A DNA stretch of 9,379 bases from Desulfobacterales bacterium. GTDB taxonomy: Bacteria > Desulfobacterota > Desulfobacteria > Desulfobacterales > JAFDCJ01. Location of the stretch: assembly GCA_029939875.1 (NCBI GenBank), contig JAOZSC010000072.1, positions 1-9,379 of the forward strand, read 5' to 3'. The notes beneath the pieces were generated by a model, which saw only the letters and a list, made by a program, of their open reading frames with translations, was not told the DNA's origin and did no database searches. Numbering within the stretch: position 1 is the stretch's first letter; each line of letters starts with the position of its first letter. The position numbers were made by a program, and so were the translations under genes. Shown here in pieces: positions 1-5,446 of this stretch.

Positions 1-1
1 G

Positions 2-844
2 AATCCGGCGGTGGTCATCGGCCTGGTGCTGACTTTGTGCGGGTTTTTTTTCAAACTGGCGATTTTCCCCTTCCACTTCTGGGCGCCGGACGTCTACCAG
101 GGAGCCGCCCACCAGGTGACGGCCTATATTGCCACGGCTTCCAAGGTGGCCGCCATTGCCATCCTCACCCGGATGCTGGCCGTAACCGGGCCGGGCAGCA
201 TCTACCTGGTGCACGTGCTGGTCACCCTTGCCATTGTCTCCATGACCGTGGGCAACCTGGCGGCCATCGTGCAAAAGGACCTGAAACGACTCCTGGCCTA
301 TTCCACCGTCGCCCACGCAGGCTATGTGCTCATCGGTATTTTGAGCCTGAGCCCGGACGGATACACCAGCGCCATTTTTTATGCCATGGCCCTGATGGTG
401 ATGGAGTTCACCGCTTTTCTGGTGGTGGTTGAAGTTGCCGGCAACGGGGACAACATCGAAGTTGCACAGTTGGCCGGCCTGCATCGGCGCTCACCGCTGC
501 TGGCACTGGCGCTGCTGGTCACTGCTTTCAGCCTGGCCGGGATTCCGCCGACCATTGGTTTTACAGGCAAACTGCTGGTGTTTGTGGCCGCCATGCAGCA
601 GGGCTACTTCACCCTGGTGCTCATCGCCATGATCAACGTCGTCATCTCCCTTTACTACTACCTGCTGGTGATCAAGGCCGCCTACCTGACCGAACCCGAC
701 CAACCCCAGTCTGCCATCGAACTTTCCGTGCCCCTGCGGATCCTCACCGGCGTGCTGGTGGGCGTGATGCTGGTGGCCGGAATTTTTCCGCGTTATCTCA
801 TCGAACTGGCCGCAGCGGCCGCCGGGGTTTTACTGCAACCCTAA
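2..844 (+). CDS. nuoN: NADH-quinone oxidoreductase subunit N, 3' part (5' end outside window)
   Basis: This is the C-terminal 280 residues or so of NuoN, one of the antiporter-like proton-pumping membrane subunits of respiratory Complex I. The frame is open from base 2, so the start lies upstream; the family is usually about 480-490 residues, so roughly 60% is present. The protein is a chain of hydrophobic membrane helices. It carries the family hallmark HFWAPDVYQGA immediately after a Lys in FFKLAIFPF (codon 53-55). A second Lys sits in TASKVAAIA (codon 143-145) and a third in GFTGKLLV (codon 569-571). By alignment from memory these match the three conserved proton-pathway lysines of E. coli NuoN (K217, K247, K395). 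All three are kept, so the subunit looks functional. The gene ends in TAA, 31 bp from the end of a convergent gene. NuoN is normally the last nuo gene, so the rest of the operon should lie to the left. No clear hairpin terminator is visible after it. Confidence 0.95.
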   Translation, partial: NPAVVIGLVLTLCGFFFKLAIFPFHFWAPDVYQGAAHQVTAYIATASKVAAIAILTRMLAVTGPGSIYLVHVLVTLAIVSMTVGNLAAIVQKDLKRLLAYSTVAHAGYVLIGILSLSPDGYTSAIFYAMALMVMEFTAFLVVVEVAGNGDNIEVAQLAGLHRRSPLLALALLVTAFSLAGIPPTIGFTGKLLVFVAAMQQGYFTLVLIAMINVVISLYYYLLVIKAAYLTEPDQPQSAIELSVPLRILTGVLVGVMLVAGIFPRYLIELAAAAAGVLLQP

Positions 845-875
845 TTCATTGCTTGCTGTTTTTGTTTACGATCAT

Positions 876-2135
876 TCAGGAGTGAAAGCGCTCTAAGCCA
901 AGCGCGCTTATATCCATCGGCAGTTTTTTATTCGCCGCCAGCAGGGAAACAATTTTTCCCGTTATGGGTGCCAGCGAAATGCCCAGGGTGTCGTGGCCGG
1001 TGGCAACAATGACATTGTCGTAGCCGGCAGGCCGTCCCAGGTAGGGAAGCCCGTCGGGAGAGCAGGGCCGCAGGCCGCGCCAGATTTCCACCAGCTCGAG
1101 AGAATCGGGGTCAAGATCGGGCAGGTACGCCGGTACGGCCTGGACAATGGCCTGCACGCGCCGCCAGTTGATCGACAGGTCAAAGCCGGCAAGCTCAAGG
1201 GTGCCGGCAAAACGCAGCCGGTCGGTCATCGGCGTTACCGCGATGGCGGCCTCGGCCAACATCAACGGGATGGCCGGACATCGCTGTGGCCGTTTGTAGG
1301 TGATGCTGTAACCCTTGGCGGGTTCGAGCAGCAGCCGGATTTTCAGCTCGCGCATCAGTTCGGCCGACCAGCAGCCGCCGGCCAGAATAACCTCTTTGAC
1401 GGACAGATCGCCCCGGGTGGTTTTGACCCGTGTCACCGTGCGCCCGGCAGATTCAAATCCCAGGACTTCCACGGCGGTCAACATCCGCACCCCCCGGGTT
1501 TCAACATGCCGGGCCAGCTGGTGCACAAACCGGTCGGGATGCAGCCAGGCATCCCGGGGGCACAGGACGCCGCCCACGGCGGTGGTGCGCATGCCCGGGA
1601 AAAATTGCGCCAGCTGCGCCGGCTCCTGGATGCGCGTCTCAACACCGTATTGCTGCAGCAGTCGCGCTTCTTCGACGGCCTTGTCAAAACCCTTGTGGGT
1701 GTTAAAAATATCCAGTTTGCCGGTGGGTGCGAAATCAAAATCCAAGTCTTCCAGGGCCGCCAGCTCGTCAAACAGATCCCGGCTGGCAAGGCCAAGATCG
1801 CGCATAACAGGCACGGCTTTGCGAACGTGCGTCCGGCTGCAGGCACCGCGAAACTGCCACAGCCAGGACAACAGGTCACGCTGCAGGCGGGGCTTGATGT
1901 AAAAAGGGCTTTGCGGATCGAACATCCACTTGAGCCCCTGGAACAAGACCCCGGGCGCTGCCAGCGGCATGCTGTGGCTGGGAACGACCAAGCCCGCATT
2001 GCCGTACGAACTGCCCGCGCAGATGTCGTCCTTTTCGACAACGGCAACATTTTTACCGAGCTCATTGAGATAAAAGGCGCAACAGATGCCGATGGCACCG
2101 CCGCCGATGATCAACGTTTCAATTTCTCGTTGCAT
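876..2135 (-). CDS. DadA-like FAD-dependent D-amino-acid dehydrogenase (DAO family)
   Basis: A 419-residue FAD oxidoreductase of the DAO/DadA superfamily, which oxidises an amino acid or amine to an imino product and normally passes electrons to the quinone pool at the inner membrane. The N-terminus has the dinucleotide-binding GGGAIG (residues 11-16) with an acidic residue, E34, at the end of the second strand for the FAD ribose. This is followed by GSSYGNAG (41-48) and a PLAAPG stretch typical of DadA. The C-terminal FAD-contact motif is GHDTLGISLAPITGK (380-394). Length fits DadA (about 415-435). The ATG overlaps the TGA of the upstream ureohydrolase gene (TGATG), so the two are co-transcribed and probably translationally coupled; a GGTGGG about 12 nt upstream could help. 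The real substrate is not readable: D-amino acids, D-arginine, glycine, sarcosine or a polyamine are all served by this superfamily. Family call is firm, specificity is not. Confidence 0.87.
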   Translation of the reverse strand: MQREIETLIIGGGAIGICCAFYLNELGKNVAVVEKDDICAGSSYGNAGLVVPSHSMPLAAPGVLFQGLKWMFDPQSPFYIKPRLQRDLLSWLWQFRGACSRTHVRKAVPVMRDLGLASRDLFDELAALEDLDFDFAPTGKLDIFNTHKGFDKAVEEARLLQQYGVETRIQEPAQLAQFFPGMRTTAVGGVLCPRDAWLHPDRFVHQLARHVETRGVRMLTAVEVLGFESAGRTVTRVKTTRGDLSVKEVILAGGCWSAELMRELKIRLLLEPAKGYSITYKRPQRCPAIPLMLAEAAIAVTPMTDRLRFAGTLELAGFDLSINWRRVQAIVQAVPAYLPDLDPDSLELVEIWRGLRPCSPDGLPYLGRPAGYDNVIVATGHDTLGISLAPITGKIVSLLAANKKLPMDISALGLERFHS

Positions 2136-2995
2136 CAGCCTGAACCCACCGTATCTCCGGCCGCGTTCAGCAGCATCTTTCCCCCGATCTCCTTGACCAT
2201 CTTGGCCGCCACCATGGCGGTCATATTGTGAATATCGCGCCGGGGGTTGTATTCAACGATATCCGCCCCCACAATCGGTGCTTCTATTTTATGAATAATG
2301 GAAATCACGTCCCGGACCGACAGCCCGCCCGGCTCGAAATGAGAAACGCCGGGGGCAAACGCCGGATCCAGCACATCCATGTCAAAGGAGATATATACCG
2401 GGCCGGTAAGTGCCGGATCAAACGATTTTACATCCAGCGCTTTGGCCTCATGAATTTCAACGCCGAAGCGCTGCGCCTGTTTTTTCTGAGGTGCATTCAG
2501 GCAGCGGATGCCCACCTGGACCAGCCGTTTTGCCAGCCCTTCTTCCATGATGCGGGCAAAGGGGCAGGCGTTGGACAGGCGATTGCCCTCGAAATCATCG
2601 TACAGGTCCGGATGGGCGTCAAAATGCAAGATGCTGATAGCCCCCGGCCCATACCGGCCGGCAACCGCCCGCAGCACGGGATAGGTTATCGCGTGATCGC
2701 CTCCCAGGACCAGCGGCAGGGCACCCGTGCCGACGATCTGACCAACGTCTATCTCAATGCCCATAAAGGCTTCAGCGCCGTCTTGAACGCTGATATCACC
2801 GGCTTCGATAAAGCGGGGGTTGTCGGCAAGATCAATGCCGGATTCGGCTGTCAGGTTGGCCGAGCCGCTGTGAAGGGCTCCCCGAATTGCCGGAGGCGAT
2901 TCTGCGGGTCCGCGCATAAAACTGGAGTTTTCATCCGAACAGACGCCCAGCAGCGCCAGCATGTCCGGCTTCAGATCGACTGTGGGTTTGAACAT
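2135..2995 (-). CDS. speB: Agmatinase/arginase-family ureohydrolase
   Basis: A 286-residue cytosolic ureohydrolase that would use a dinuclear Mn centre to hydrolyse a guanidino group and release urea; agmatine to putrescine is the usual annotation. All six metal ligands are visible: H101 in LGGDH, D126, H128 and D130 in FDAHPD, and D205 and D207 in SFDMDVLDP. E248 in IVEYNP is also in its family position. Length is normal for bacterial SpeB. One position is odd: after DAHPD the family usually has a His before xPF (SHACPFARI), matching human arginase H141 and E. coli agmatinase H163, but here it is Asn142 (SNACPFARI, codon AAC). Start ATG at 2993-2995 is preceded by AGAGGA at 3001-3006 with a 5-nt spacer. 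It is first in a two-gene operon with the DadA-like gene. Other ureohydrolases (guanidinobutyrase, guanidinopropionase, guanidine hydrolase) cannot be excluded, so the symbol is provisional. Confidence 0.88.
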   Translation of the reverse strand: MFKPTVDLKPDMLALLGVCSDENSSFMRGPAESPPAIRGALHSGSANLTAESGIDLADNPRFIEAGDISVQDGAEAFMGIEIDVGQIVGTGALPLVLGGDHAITYPVLRAVAGRYGPGAISILHFDAHPDLYDDFEGNRLSNACPFARIMEEGLAKRLVQVGIRCLNAPQKKQAQRFGVEIHEAKALDVKSFDPALTGPVYISFDMDVLDPAFAPGVSHFEPGGLSVRDVISIIHKIEAPIVGADIVEYNPRRDIHNMTAMVAAKMVKEIGGKMLLNAAGDTVGSG

Positions 2996-3071
2996 TTTTT
3001 TCCTCTGGTAGTGTCAAGAATTTTTTGCATTTTTGAGTGCTGTGAACATTTGCCTGGGGTCATGCAGTACA

Positions 3072-3088
3072 CAATTCTCCTGGAATTG
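3072..3088. repeat. Inverted repeat CAATTC-N5-GAATTG in the speB/vapBC intergenic region
   Basis: Two perfect 6-bp arms, CAATTC (3072-3077) and GAATTG (3083-3088), flank TCCTG. It lies in the 187-bp divergent intergenic region between speB (minus) and vapB (plus), about 77 bp upstream of the speB start. It could be an operator for speB. It could also be chance in AT-rich DNA. Confidence 0.25.
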
Positions 3089-3121
3089 AAGTGCAACAAA
3101 TTCTTTGAAAAGGGTATTGAA

Positions 3122-3150
3122 TTGACAATCTTCCCAGTATAATCTATATT
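3122..3150 (+). promoter_or_regulatory. Sigma-70 promoter of vapBC
   Basis: A consensus -35 TTGACA (3122-3127) is followed at exactly 17 bp by TATATT (3145-3150), matching TATAAT at five of six positions. The predicted transcript start near 3157 leaves a leader of about 26 nt before the vapB ATG. An exact TATAAT at 3138-3143 is also present but only 10 bp from this -35, so it is less likely to be used. Confidence 0.65.
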
Positions 3151-3163
3151 ATGGTATATACCA
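3139..3163. promoter_or_regulatory. Palindromic operator for VapB/VapBC autorepression
   Basis: A perfect 12-bp palindrome, TGGTATATACCA (3152-3163), covers the predicted transcript start. A second dyad, ATAAT-CTAT-ATTAT (3139-3152), covers the -10 region. AbrB-type VapB antitoxins usually bind short AT-rich palindromes in their own promoter and repress more strongly when in complex with VapC. Placement and symmetry fit that role. Binding is inferred, not shown. Confidence 0.55.
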
Positions 3164-3182
3164 ATTTACAAGGAGATTAATT

Positions 3183-3410
3183 ATGCAAAGCGCAAAAATA
3201 TTCATTAACGGCCGAAGCCAGGCCGTAAGACTTCCTAAGGAATTCCGGTTCTCTGGAAATGATGTTTTTATCAAAAAATTCGGTAAGATAGTCATCCTTA
3301 TTCCTAAGGATGACCCCTGGGCATCCCTGGCAAATAGTCTTGACCAATTCACCGATGACTATATGGAAACCAGAGATCAACCGCCACAGGATTCTCGGGA
3401 AATATTATGA
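3183..3410 (+). CDS. vapB: VapB-type antitoxin (AbrB/SpoVT fold)
   Basis: A 75-residue antitoxin. Residues 4-47 form an AbrB/SpoVT-like swapped-hairpin DNA-binding domain with the diagnostic AKIFINGRSQAVRLPKEF. The C-terminal part (from about W46) is polar and is expected to wrap the toxin active site. The ATG is preceded by AGGAGA (3171-3176) with a 6-nt spacer. Its TGA overlaps the toxin start by 4 bp (ATGA), the usual coupling that keeps antitoxin translation ahead of toxin. The gene is clearly more AT-rich than the flanking nuoN/dadA genes, which suggests horizontal acquisition. Confidence 0.92.
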   Translation: MQSAKIFINGRSQAVRLPKEFRFSGNDVFIKKFGKIVILIPKDDPWASLANSLDQFTDDYMETRDQPPQDSREIL

Positions 3411-3811
3411 TAAAATATATGCTAGATACAAACATATGTATCTATATTATCAAAAAAAAACCAGCGGATATAATCGAACGATTTAGGCAAACCCAGATTT
3501 CGCAAATCGGTATTTCATCAATAACCTTGAGCGAACTTGAATACGGCATTGTAAAGAGCTCAAAACCAGATCAGAATCAATTCGCTTTAGCCCAATTTTT
3601 GGCTCCGTTGGAAATATTGCCCTATGGTGATGAAGCCGCCCAACAATATGGCAGACTGCGAGCCTTTTTAGAAAAACAAGGCACTCCCATCGGATCCCTT
3701 GATATGTTAATCGCCGCACATGCCCTTTCGATAGACAGCATTTTGGTCACAAATAACGAAAAGGAATTTAATCGGGCCCCGAATCTAAATATTGATAATT
3801 GGGTAAAGTAA
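3407..3811 (+). CDS. vapC: VapC-type PIN-domain toxin ribonuclease
   Basis: A 134-residue PIN-domain endoribonuclease; VapC toxins cut specific RNAs, often initiator tRNA or the 23S sarcin-ricin loop, when free of VapB. The Mg-binding acidic residues are all visible: D7 in YMLDTN, E43 in LSELEYG, D99 in SLDMLIAAHA, and E120 in the TNNEKEF block that ends the PIN core. Length is standard and no truncation is seen, so the toxin should be active. The start overlaps vapB by 4 bp and has no strong ribosome site of its own, as expected for a translationally coupled toxin. After the stop there is a T7 run (from about 3816) behind only a 3-bp GGG/CCC pairing, a weak terminator at best. The RNA target cannot be told from sequence. 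Confidence 0.93.
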   Translation: MIKYMLDTNICIYIIKKKPADIIERFRQTQISQIGISSITLSELEYGIVKSSKPDQNQFALAQFLAPLEILPYGDEAAQQYGRLRAFLEKQGTPIGSLDMLIAAHALSIDSILVTNNEKEFNRAPNLNIDNWVK

Positions 3812-4040
3812 TCCCTTTTTTTCTCCCACCGAATTCAAATTTCTTGAGTCAAACGAATAGAGCTAAAAGGTAAGGCCGTTTTGCTCTTGCCATCTGTCAG
3901 TATATTTGTGCAACCCGCAAAGGATGCGCTTCACCCACCGGGCAATGTCTACGGCTTCACTCTTGACGCCTCCCGCGACACGACTGATTTTATACATTTC
4001 GGTGTGCGCTTGGCTCTGAAACTCTTAGGCTTTTACAACA
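3812..4040. other. Intergenic 229 bp, no supported gene
   Basis: Nothing here is convincing. The plus-strand frame beginning at 3881 runs antisense into the repressor gene and has no ribosome site. On the minus strand a 44-codon frame (3863-3997) lies 43 bp downstream of the repressor stop and reads MYKISRVAGG at its start. It has a fairly natural residue mix but no good Shine-Dalgarno sequence. It could be a small gene, a decayed remnant or chance. Confidence 0.5.
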
Positions 4041-4508
4041 TCAGGTTGAGCGCTGTTTGCGATCGATCACCTCACAGAACGCCCGGATATTGGCGCTGAT
4101 GGTACTGATCAGCAGCTGGTCCCCCGAGTTGTATATTCTGGCCAGCATTTCCACCGCCGCCCCAAAACCCGAAGCATTCTCGTCATGCAATGCTTTACCC
4201 ATCGCCCCGGGCTGCCGGTCAGCCGGCGGATTATATGGTGCTTGCGGACTCGCGATCCGGCCCTGGGGCTGTGAATCCGCTGTGTCGTACGCCATTCGGT
4301 ATTGCGGACCTCGTCCAAAGCGAAGCCAGTCCATGGAACATCCGCTCAACTCTGCCACCTTGTAAATCCACCCCGCGGGAACGTCATCCCGCTTTCTGGC
4401 GGCACCAATATTTTGCCTTGTTATGCCTAAATAAGTTGCCAATTGCTCGTCTGATTTGGCATTGACCGCTGCTTTCAACCGATCGATGATTTTTCCTGTC
4501 TCATCCAT
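4041..4508 (-). CDS. CI-type HTH transcriptional repressor, short form without peptidase domain
   Basis: A 155-residue protein starting MDETGKIIDRLK. Residues 5-68 match the phage CI-repressor HTH fold: DEQLATYLGITRQNIGAARKR (about 20-40) is the HTH. VPAGWIYKVAELSGCSMDWLRFGRGP (43-68) is the characteristic tail of this fold. A proline-rich linker (about 70-113) leads to an amphipathic helical end (about 114-150, with GDQLLISTISANIRAFCEVID) that may mediate oligomerisation. The S24 peptidase domain of lambda-type repressors (Ala-Gly cleavage site, Ser/Lys dyad) is absent, so it would not be inactivated by RecA-style self-cleavage. The frame is open back to 4601, but those 31 extra residues do not look like this family, so I chose the ATG at 4506-4508. 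Its ribosome site is weak (CAGG about 12 nt away). It is divergent from comEA, and its probable operators lie 87-128 bp upstream of the start. Confidence 0.8.
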   Translation of the reverse strand: MDETGKIIDRLKAAVNAKSDEQLATYLGITRQNIGAARKRDDVPAGWIYKVAELSGCSMDWLRFGRGPQYRMAYDTADSQPQGRIASPQAPYNPPADRQPGAMGKALHDENASGFGAAVEMLARIYNSGDQLLISTISANIRAFCEVIDRKQRST

Positions 4509-4594
4509 GAATTTTATTAACCTGCTGTAATTTATTAAGTAAAAGACTACTAGGGTCCAGGCCAACCCTCCCGCCTTAAAATCGCACTCCCCGG

Positions 4595-4636
4595 AAGGCA
4601 AATATTTATTGCCTTTTAACGCAAATTTTTATTGAC
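4595..4636. promoter_or_regulatory. Two tandem operator-like sites upstream of the CI-type repressor gene
   Basis: Site 1 (4595-4615) is a 21-bp dyad with perfect 7-bp arms, AAGGCAA and TTGCCTT, around an AT centre. Site 2 (4620-4636) repeats its core in the same orientation: GGCAAATATTTATTGCC versus CGCAAATTTTTATTGAC, 14 of 17 identical, offset 23 bp (about two helical turns). The pair overlaps a plus-strand TTGACA (4632-4637). Tandem near-identical dyads next to a divergent CI-type gene are what an autoregulated operator would look like. The link to this repressor is inference. Confidence 0.5.
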
Positions 4637-4835
4637 ACCCAAAAATAAATGGCTTAAGAGCATCCTGACTGCACAGTCGTATGTTTCGACAAGCTGCATG
4701 TCAACAGGCGTCCGTCGGATTTGTCCGATAATATTTATCTTTAACAAAATTTTGCCTTTTTAGAAAGATTTTATTGACAGCACCGGCACCTTTCAAGAGC
4801 CGCTCGGATACGGTGATAATTTTGGCAAATGGACA

Positions 4836-4855
4836 GCCATGCCTTACGGCATGGC
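4836..4855 (+). promoter_or_regulatory. Perfect hairpin in the presumed comEA leader
   Basis: Arms GCCATGCC (4836-4843) and GGCATGGC (4848-4855) pair perfectly over 8 bp with a TTAC loop, 36 nt before the comEA ATG and 25 nt before its ribosome site. It is too far upstream to block the ribosome site directly and has no U-tract, so it is not an intrinsic terminator. It could be an mRNA-stabilising or protein-binding hairpin, or a DNA-level dyad. I compared it by eye with the c-di-GMP-I riboswitch pattern because GGCAAA precedes it, but the rest does not match. Confidence 0.45.
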
Positions 4856-4891
4856 GTTGAAAAAACCCTGCATAACTGAAAGGAGGACTCA

Positions 4892-5194
4892 ATGGTCAAT
4901 CGCAAAATGGTTATGGCAATGCTGGTGGCAGTATTCGTCGTGTGGGTCAGTGTGATCAATGTCAGTGCCGTGGAGGTTCAAAAGGTGAATATTAACACAG
5001 CTTCAGCCGGGGAACTGACCCGGCTGAAAGGGATAGGGCCAGGTATTGCCGCCAGAATCATTGCCTATCGCGAAAAAAGCGGCCTTTTCAAAAAACCGGA
5101 AGATTTGATGCAGGTTCCCGGAATTGGCCAAAAGGTATTCGCGGCAAATCAGAAATTGATTGTGGTCGAAGAATCAAAACCGAAAAAGAAATAA
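4892..5194 (+). CDS. ComEA-like secreted helix-hairpin-helix DNA-binding protein
   Basis: A 100-residue protein of the small ComEA type. Residues 1-26 are a signal peptide (Lys-containing start, hydrophobic run, likely cut after VSA26), so it should act in the periplasm or outside the inner membrane. Residues 30-92 are the tandem helix-hairpin-helix module. VNINTASAGEL (32-42) is the family signature, followed by hairpin one LKGIGPGIAARI (45-56) and hairpin two VPGIGQKVFAAN (75-86). The Lys-rich tail PKKK ends the protein. This fold binds the backbone of double-stranded DNA non-specifically; ComEA is the periplasmic DNA receptor in natural transformation. No comEC, pilus or other competence gene is in the window, so a competence role is only possible, not shown. 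A strong AGGAGG (4881-4886) lies 5 nt before the ATG. A strong hairpin follows, so it appears monocistronic. Confidence 0.88.
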   Translation: MVNRKMVMAMLVAVFVVWVSVINVSAVEVQKVNINTASAGELTRLKGIGPGIAARIIAYREKSGLFKKPEDLMQVPGIGQKVFAANQKLIVVEESKPKKK

Positions 5195-5213
5195 TCTATT
5201 GATACGGTGGTAC

Positions 5214-5239
5214 TCAGCCGCCTGACATCAGGCGGCTGA
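5214..5239 (+). terminator. Strong hairpin after comEA-like gene, probable terminator
   Basis: Perfect 12-bp arms, TCAGCCGCCTGA (5214-5225) and TCAGGCGGCTGA (5228-5239), separated by CA, begin 19 bp after the comEA stop. The stem is GC-rich. There is no immediate U-tract; the first T-run is CCCCCTTTT at about 5256-5259. It may therefore terminate inefficiently or act as a 3' stabiliser, and being symmetrical it could work in either direction. Confidence 0.6.
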
Positions 5240-5274
5240 TCCATTGAGGGCCCCCTTTTGTGCCCACAGGTGTC

Positions 5275-5314
5275 AAATGCTGTAAAATGCTGTAAACACA
5301 AGTAAAATATTGTA
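5275..5314. repeat. Four 10-bp direct repeats, consensus AAATGCTGTA
   Basis: Consecutive decamers read AAATGCTGTA (5275-5284), AAATGCTGTA (5285-5294), AACACAAGTA (5295-5304) and AAATATTGTA (5305-5314). The first two are identical, the fourth differs at two bases, and the third is degenerate. The period is one helical turn, so any protein reading GTAAA would contact the same face. It lies 133 bp before the Rhs start. The fourth copy also forms part of a small hairpin, TATTGT-AACC-ACAATA, followed by a T7 run. Confidence 0.5.
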
Positions 5315-5446
5315 ACCACAATACTTTTTTTGTTGAAAAAAACCTTTTGCTTTGTCACAGTGAAGGGCGCGCATTTCATGACCGATCGTTTTTATAGCCG
5401 ACGGGTTTTGCCATTTCACCGATATTTTTTTAGGGGACATCGCATC

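Larger units (their letters stand above)
4509..4891. other. 383-bp divergent regulatory intergenic region
   Basis: No gene is supported here; frames on both strands are short and lack ribosome sites. The region is AT-rich and full of dyads: the operator-like pair at 4595-4636, GACTG-CA-CAGTC at 4667-4678, TCGGA-TTTG-TCCGA at 4715-4728, the 10-bp palindrome CAAAATTTTG at 4745-4754, and the hairpin at 4836-4855. The block ATTGACA occurs twice in T-rich context (ending at 4637 and 4779). A possible comEA promoter is GATAAT (4815-4820) with a poor -35, TTCAAG, 17 bp upstream (4792-4797). Confidence 0.5.

Noticed and set aside
993..2231. A 412-codon plus-strand frame opposite the DadA-like gene
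   Set aside because: It is an antisense shadow of a GC-rich gene. Its product is rich in Gly, Gln, Arg and Pro with no recognisable domain, whereas the minus strand shows clear FAD motifs.
3001..3030. Possible insertion-sequence end (GGTAGTGTCAAGAATT) upstream of speB
   Set aside because: It resembles some IS ends, but no matching inverted partner or transposase is in the window. The TTGACA on its minus strand is also too close to the speB start to be its -35.
2228..3142. A 304-codon plus-strand frame opposite speB
   Set aside because: It is antisense to a gene with all six ureohydrolase metal ligands, shows no domain of its own and has no good ribosome site.
3881..4099. A 72-codon plus-strand frame after vapC
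   Set aside because: No Shine-Dalgarno sequence, and it overlaps the 3' end of the repressor gene on the other strand. No family was recognised.
4509..4601. N-terminal extension of the repressor to the upstream ATG
   Set aside because: The extra 31 residues are hydrophobic and unlike the CI-repressor family, which normally begins a few residues before the first helix; it would also run into the first operator-like site.
4808..4891. c-di-GMP-I riboswitch before comEA
   Set aside because: GGCAAA and a hairpin are present, but the GNRA-type loop, the GACGCAAAGCC-like segment and the second paired element are missing.
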